Shown here piece by piece: positions 3,982 through 6,940 of a stretch of DNA of 6,940 nucleotides. This stretch comes from CAZYXO01 sp964651315 (GTDB taxonomy: Bacteria > Bacillota_I > Bacilli_A > RF39 > UBA660). The notes under the pieces are model-generated. The model was not told the origin of the DNA. It saw nothing but the letters and a program-made list of their open reading frames with translations, and did not search any database. Numbering within the stretch: position 1 is the stretch's first letter; every line of letters starts with the position of its first letter. The DNA is taken from NCBI GenBank assembly GCA_964651315.1, contig CAZYXO010000056.1, positions 1 through 6,940 of the forward strand, read 5' to 3'. The position numbers and the translations under genes were made by a program.

Positions 3982-5386
3982 ATTAATTAAAAACGAATTA
4001 TATAAATTAGTTCATAAAAAATCTTTGTACATTACTTTAATTGTTTTTGCACTTTTTATCTTTTTATTAAATATGTTAACATTTACTTTTGATAATAGTG
4101 AAATGTATTATGGGGAAAATTCATATAAAATAAACTTAAATGATTATGATTTAACTAATCCAGAAGAACTTAATTATTATTTAGGTGATAAAACAAATGA
4201 AGATATTGCTAAGTTAAATAAGGAAAACGATTATGAAGATTGGCAAAGAAATATAATTTATGAAGAATTATATGACTTATATTTTGAAAAAAATACAATA
4301 GAATATAGTAATAAAGAAACAGAAAAACTTTCAGAAATAGATGCAGAAATAAACAATATTTTAAGTTTAGTTAATAATAAAAATTGGCGTTATTTTGCCA
4401 ATAAAGAAATAAAAAGACAACAAGAAATAATTACATATTGTGGAGATTTAGTAAATAATTGTGAAAATGAAAAAATAGTTGCTAGTGAAATACTTGCATT
4501 CCTTAATAAAAGATTAAATGAAAACATTGATTACGATCAATTATATTATAATAATACTTTAGATGAATATGCAAATAGAAGAGGACAACAATTATATTTA
4601 TTAGATAAAAAAGTTTTAACAGATGATGAACAAGAAGAATTAAAAAGAATTAATAAAGAAGTAGCATTAAATAAATATATTTTAGAAAATAAAATTGATA
4701 CAACAAATACAGAATCTTTAAGAGGAATATTGATGGATTTTGTTGAAAGTTTTGGAATGCTTATCATTATATTTATTGTTATGATTAGTGGAGTAATAGT
4801 TAGTGATGAATTTAATAAAAATACGATAAAACATTTAATAACTGTTCCTTATAGTAGAACAAAAATATTAATAAGTAAATTACTTGTATCATTCTTAGTT
4901 ATACCTTTTATAATTTTATTTATTTTATTAATACAATTAATAATGGTTAGTATATTTGATGGATTTAGTAGTTTAAATACACCAGTAATAGTATATAATG
5001 TTGCAACTAATTTAGTAGAAGAAATAAATGTTATTAAATATGTATTTATTGAAGTACTAGCAACATTACCAATGTTTGTTATGTTAAGTCTTATTACATT
5101 TATGTTTAGTACATTATTTTTAAACAATTCTTTAGCAATAATTCTTGGTATAATGCTTAATTTTGGTAGTGAATTATTTAATGCACTCGTTTATGCGTTT
5201 AAAGTAGAATGGTTATATAGTTTTATAACGCTTAACTGGGATTTTAATTATTATTTATTTGGAGGCTCAAAAAATTTAATTGGGTATTCGTTTATGACTT
5301 CAGCAATTATATATATATTATACTTTGTTGTTGGAATTCTTATATCATTAATTGTATTTAAGAAAAGAGATATTAAAAATACTTAA
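3974..5386 (+). CDS. ABC-2 type permease with large extracytoplasmic domain
   Basis: This is a 470-residue membrane partner of the preceding ATPase. A first membrane helix (about 17-40) is followed by a roughly 210-residue hydrophilic, acidic outer domain. Five more helices follow, at about 259-276, 302-328, 352-381, 386-409 and 439-462, giving the six-helix ABC-2 layout. The segment SDEFNKNTIKHLITVPYSRT after the second helix is the family's conserved cytoplasmic coupling region. The protein ends with a basic tail, KKRDIKNT. The start codon is TTG at 3974, with GGAGG (3961-3965) eight bases upstream inside the last codons of the ATPase. The 8-nt overlap makes a coupled pair. The large outer domain is like that of permeases that handle peptides at the membrane surface, so immunity or peptide export is the best guess. 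Confidence 0.9.
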   Translation: MIKLIKNELYKLVHKKSLYITLIVFALFIFLLNMLTFTFDNSEMYYGENSYKINLNDYDLTNPEELNYYLGDKTNEDIAKLNKENDYEDWQRNIIYEELYDLYFEKNTIEYSNKETEKLSEIDAEINNILSLVNNKNWRYFANKEIKRQQEIITYCGDLVNNCENEKIVASEILAFLNKRLNENIDYDQLYYNNTLDEYANRRGQQLYLLDKKVLTDDEQEELKRINKEVALNKYILENKIDTTNTESLRGILMDFVESFGMLIIIFIVMISGVIVSDEFNKNTIKHLITVPYSRTKILISKLLVSFLVIPFIILFILLIQLIMVSIFDGFSSLNTPVIVYNVATNLVEEINVIKYVFIEVLATLPMFVMLSLITFMFSTLFLNNSLAIILGIMLNFGSELFNALVYAFKVEWLYSFITLNWDFNYYLFGGSKNLIGYSFMTSAIIYILYFVVGILISLIVFKKRDIKNT

Positions 5387-5413
5387 TTAATATAATTTAT
5401 TAAAGGAGTTAAA

Positions 5414-6088
5414 ATGGATTACAAAAAGAAATTACCTAAAAATTATGGTGATAAAATAATTGAATATACTTTTAACTATTTAGGATGTAAATATATTTTT
5501 GGTGGTTATACATTAGATTTAAACACTTTGGATAACACAAAAGTGGATTGTTCAGGTTTAATTTATCAAGCATTAAAAGATAATAATTTAACTTTAAGAA
5601 AAAAGAAAACAGATACAATTCATTTAATTGATAAGAATTTAATGGAAAAAGCTAAATATCAAAGTGATACTTTAATTGTTAAAAAACCAATAATTTTTGA
5701 ATATATTAATAAAGAAGAATTATTAGATAATATTAAACTAAGTAATGGTGATATTATTGTTTTAAGAAATGAAGATAAGAAATGTGGTCATGTAGTATTT
5801 TATACTGGTAAATATAAAAATAAAATTCATACTGCAATTAATGCTCTAAGTAGTAAAGATGGAGTTACTTTTAGAGTAGGAAACAAAATTCAAGATTTTT
5901 GGGGAACTGAAGCAACTAAATGTGCCATAATTCGTTTAAATTGTGAACAAAGTTCTAATAAATTTAAATTAAAATATTATCTAAAGAAATTTATTCCATT
6001 TAATCAAAATGAATTTAATAAAAAAGTTACTTATAAAAAATATATTGATTATAAATATAAAGAATTTAAGAAAAAACATAAAAGCTGA
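5414..6088 (+). CDS. NlpC/P60-like cysteine peptidase without a signal peptide
   Basis: This 224-residue protein has the hallmarks of the NlpC/P60 fold, which usually cuts D-Glu to diamino-acid bonds in cell-wall peptides. An N-terminal helix leads to KYIFGGY (26-32), then DCSG with the catalytic Cys at C46. NGDIIVLR (111-118) and CGHVVFYTG with H126 follow, and H139 in IHTAIN is the likely third residue. An insertion of about 45 residues separates the Cys and His parts. No signal peptide, transmembrane segment or wall-binding repeat is visible. The C-terminal tail (from about 165) is very Lys-rich. It may therefore act inside the cell, leave by an unknown route, or have another substrate such as a peptide or lipid. 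It lies 27 nt after the permease with AAAGGAG at 5402-5408, so it belongs to the same operon. It is the last gene before a terminator. Confidence 0.8.
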   Translation: MDYKKKLPKNYGDKIIEYTFNYLGCKYIFGGYTLDLNTLDNTKVDCSGLIYQALKDNNLTLRKKKTDTIHLIDKNLMEKAKYQSDTLIVKKPIIFEYINKEELLDNIKLSNGDIIVLRNEDKKCGHVVFYTGKYKNKIHTAINALSSKDGVTFRVGNKIQDFWGTEATKCAIIRLNCEQSSNKFKLKYYLKKFIPFNQNEFNKKVTYKKYIDYKYKEFKKKHKS

Positions 6089-6104
6089 CATTCGTTAGCT
6101 TTTT
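6080..6104 (+). terminator. Terminator of the tRNA/ABC/NlpC operon
   Basis: A ten-pair stem (6080-6089 with 6094-6103, one G-U) closes on ATTC and ends in a T run. It begins in the last codons of the NlpC-like gene and contains its TGA stop. Confidence 0.85.
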
Positions 6105-6133
6105 AAAATTTTGTAAAACGTACATTTGTTCTC

Positions 6134-6161
6134 TTGTAGGGGGGGGTAATTTTTATATAAT
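6134..6161 (+). promoter_or_regulatory. Promoter of the surface protein gene with a G8 tract
   Basis: A perfect TATAAT (6156-6161) lies 16 nt after a weak -35, TTGTAG (6134-6139). The spacer is filled by a run of eight Gs (6139-6146), striking in such AT-rich DNA. Transcription would start near 6168, giving a leader of about 85 nt. Homopolymers in a promoter spacer are a known means of phase variation, because gain or loss of one base changes the -35/-10 distance. Confidence 0.55.
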
Positions 6162-6177
6162 ACACATAGTTGGATAG

Positions 6178-6230
6178 AAACAAGTATTAAAATTTTTGGC
6201 TATGCCATAATAGAAATATAGTTGTTTTTT
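6178..6230 (+). promoter_or_regulatory. Structured leader, possible attenuator
   Basis: AAACAA (6178-6183) can pair with TTGTTT (6222-6227), extended by TAT/ATA beyond a G-G mismatch. Inside it a small TGGC/GCCA hairpin (6197-6200 with 6204-6207) forms. The outer stem is followed by Ts to 6230, so it could act as a weak attenuator. I recognise no riboswitch family in it. Confidence 0.25.
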
Positions 6231-6252
6231 ATTCACATGGGAGAGATTAAAA

Positions 6253-6940
6253 ATGCCGAAAATTAAAAATATAAATTTTATTGGTAAAAAGAAAAATATC
6301 GTATTTTATAGTATGCTATTAATTATAATTTTATTGTCAGTTTTATATATTTATAAAAGTTATGCTTATTATGAAGTAAGTAGTTCTTATAATATAATAA
6401 AAGGTAAAATTGGAGAATTTTCTAAAGGAGATATAAAACTCGCAATATATTTAGAAGATAATTATGGAGCAAATACATTTTCAAATTCTTCTTTAGAGGC
6501 ATTTCCAACAAAAGAAGATGGATATGTATACAAAGAAACAATATGTGACCCAACAGGAAGTATAACAACAAATTATGATGCAGAAACAAACAATTTATCA
6601 TTATCTAATATAAATATCAAAACAAAATGTAATGTATATTTCACGAGATTAAATTATTTCTCAATAACAGTAACTACTACAAATGCAACACCGGCAACTA
6701 CAACATTATCAGGTTATGCAGGACTTGATTCATCAAGTGTAGTATTCACACCAACAACAGATTATGTATACACAGGAGCAACATGCACTGGTGGAACACC
6801 AAACTGGAATAATACAACAAAAACATTTAAATTAACAAATTTAACAGGAAGTGGAACATGTAGTGTAGAATTCAGTAAAAAAGCGGGAGATAAAGTACTA
6901 GCCTCATGGACAGAAGCAGGAATAACAATAAATAGTACAA
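6253..6940 (+). CDS. Membrane-anchored repeat surface protein (N-terminal part)
   Basis: The reading frame is open from ATG 6253 to the window edge: 229 codons, no stop, so the gene is truncated here. GGGAG (6239-6243) lies upstream. A basic N-terminus (KKKN) precedes one hydrophobic helix (about 16-34), a signal anchor or uncleaved signal. The rest would lie outside the cell. Residues about 40-70 form a linker with a YLED motif. Two related modules follow, each with a YVY start, a Cys, an N-x-L-x-N-like centre and a closing C-x-V-x-F. They are at about 90-130 (C98, C126) and 170-207 (C178, C203), and each Cys pair could form a disulfide. The later part is very rich in Thr, Ser and Asn, with ACA favoured for Thr. 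Such architecture suits a large adhesin or surface-layer protein. The exact family is not recognised. Its promoter carries the G8 tract. Confidence 0.8.
   Translation, partial: MPKIKNINFIGKKKNIVFYSMLLIIILLSVLYIYKSYAYYEVSSSYNIIKGKIGEFSKGDIKLAIYLEDNYGANTFSNSSLEAFPTKEDGYVYKETICDPTGSITTNYDAETNNLSLSNINIKTKCNVYFTRLNYFSITVTTTNATPATTTLSGYAGLDSSSVVFTPTTDYVYTGATCTGGTPNWNNTTKTFKLTNLTGSGTCSVEFSKKAGDKVLASWTEAGITINST

Noticed and set aside
4546..5127. Two minus-strand frames across the permease gene
   Set aside because: They are shadows of the permease, which has membrane helices and a coupling motif in the forward frame.
1..6940. Mycoplasma-type code (TGA read as Trp)
   Set aside because: The NlpC-like gene ends at TGA with an overlapping terminator, Trp is TGG throughout, and no in-frame TGA is needed in any gene.

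Overview
The window is very AT-rich (by eye about a quarter G+C). It uses TAA, TAG and TGA as stops and TGG for tryptophan, so it follows the standard bacterial code. It has strong AAGGAGG-type ribosome sites and near-consensus TTGACA/TATAAT promoters. This fits a low-GC Bacillota organism, perhaps one of the uncultured gut Bacilli close to the Mollicutes. The genus cannot be read from the sequence.

Layout. (1) Positions 1-90 hold the last codons of an unidentified gene and its terminator. (2) Positions 91-574 have no protein gene of normal size, but are dense with structure: a 16-bp hairpin with A and U tracts on opposite sides, a likely minus-strand small RNA of about 93 nt with its own promoter and terminator, a perfect 15-bp inverted repeat flanked by divergent promoter-like sequences, a ten-codon micro-ORF, and a consensus promoter for the next gene. 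(3) Positions 575-2313 form a compact operon: a radical SAM/SPASM enzyme, a GNAT acetyltransferase overlapping it by 8 nt, and a 54-residue Cys-rich acidic peptide with a perfect Shine-Dalgarno, closed by a terminator. This looks like a ribosomally made, post-translationally modified peptide (RiPP) cassette and is the most interesting protein-coding part of the window. (4) Positions 2372-6104 begin with a strong promoter and tRNA-Arg(CCG). They continue without a visible terminator into a putative zinc protein of 177 residues, an ABC ATPase and an ABC-2 permease of the BcrA/lantibiotic-immunity kind (each overlapping the gene before it by 8 nt), and an NlpC/P60 cysteine-peptidase-like protein, then a terminator. 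(5) Positions 6105-6940 carry a promoter with a run of eight Gs between the -35 and -10, a structured leader, and the start of a membrane-anchored, Thr-rich, repeat-containing surface protein that runs off the window.

Working model (inference). The radical SAM enzyme modifies the Cys-rich peptide, the GNAT may acetylate the peptide or give self-protection, and the neighbouring ABC transporter could export the product or protect the cell from it. The transporter has its own promoter and is separated by a tRNA, so this functional link is plausible but unproven. The surface-protein promoter looks built for on/off or graded switching by slippage of the G tract.
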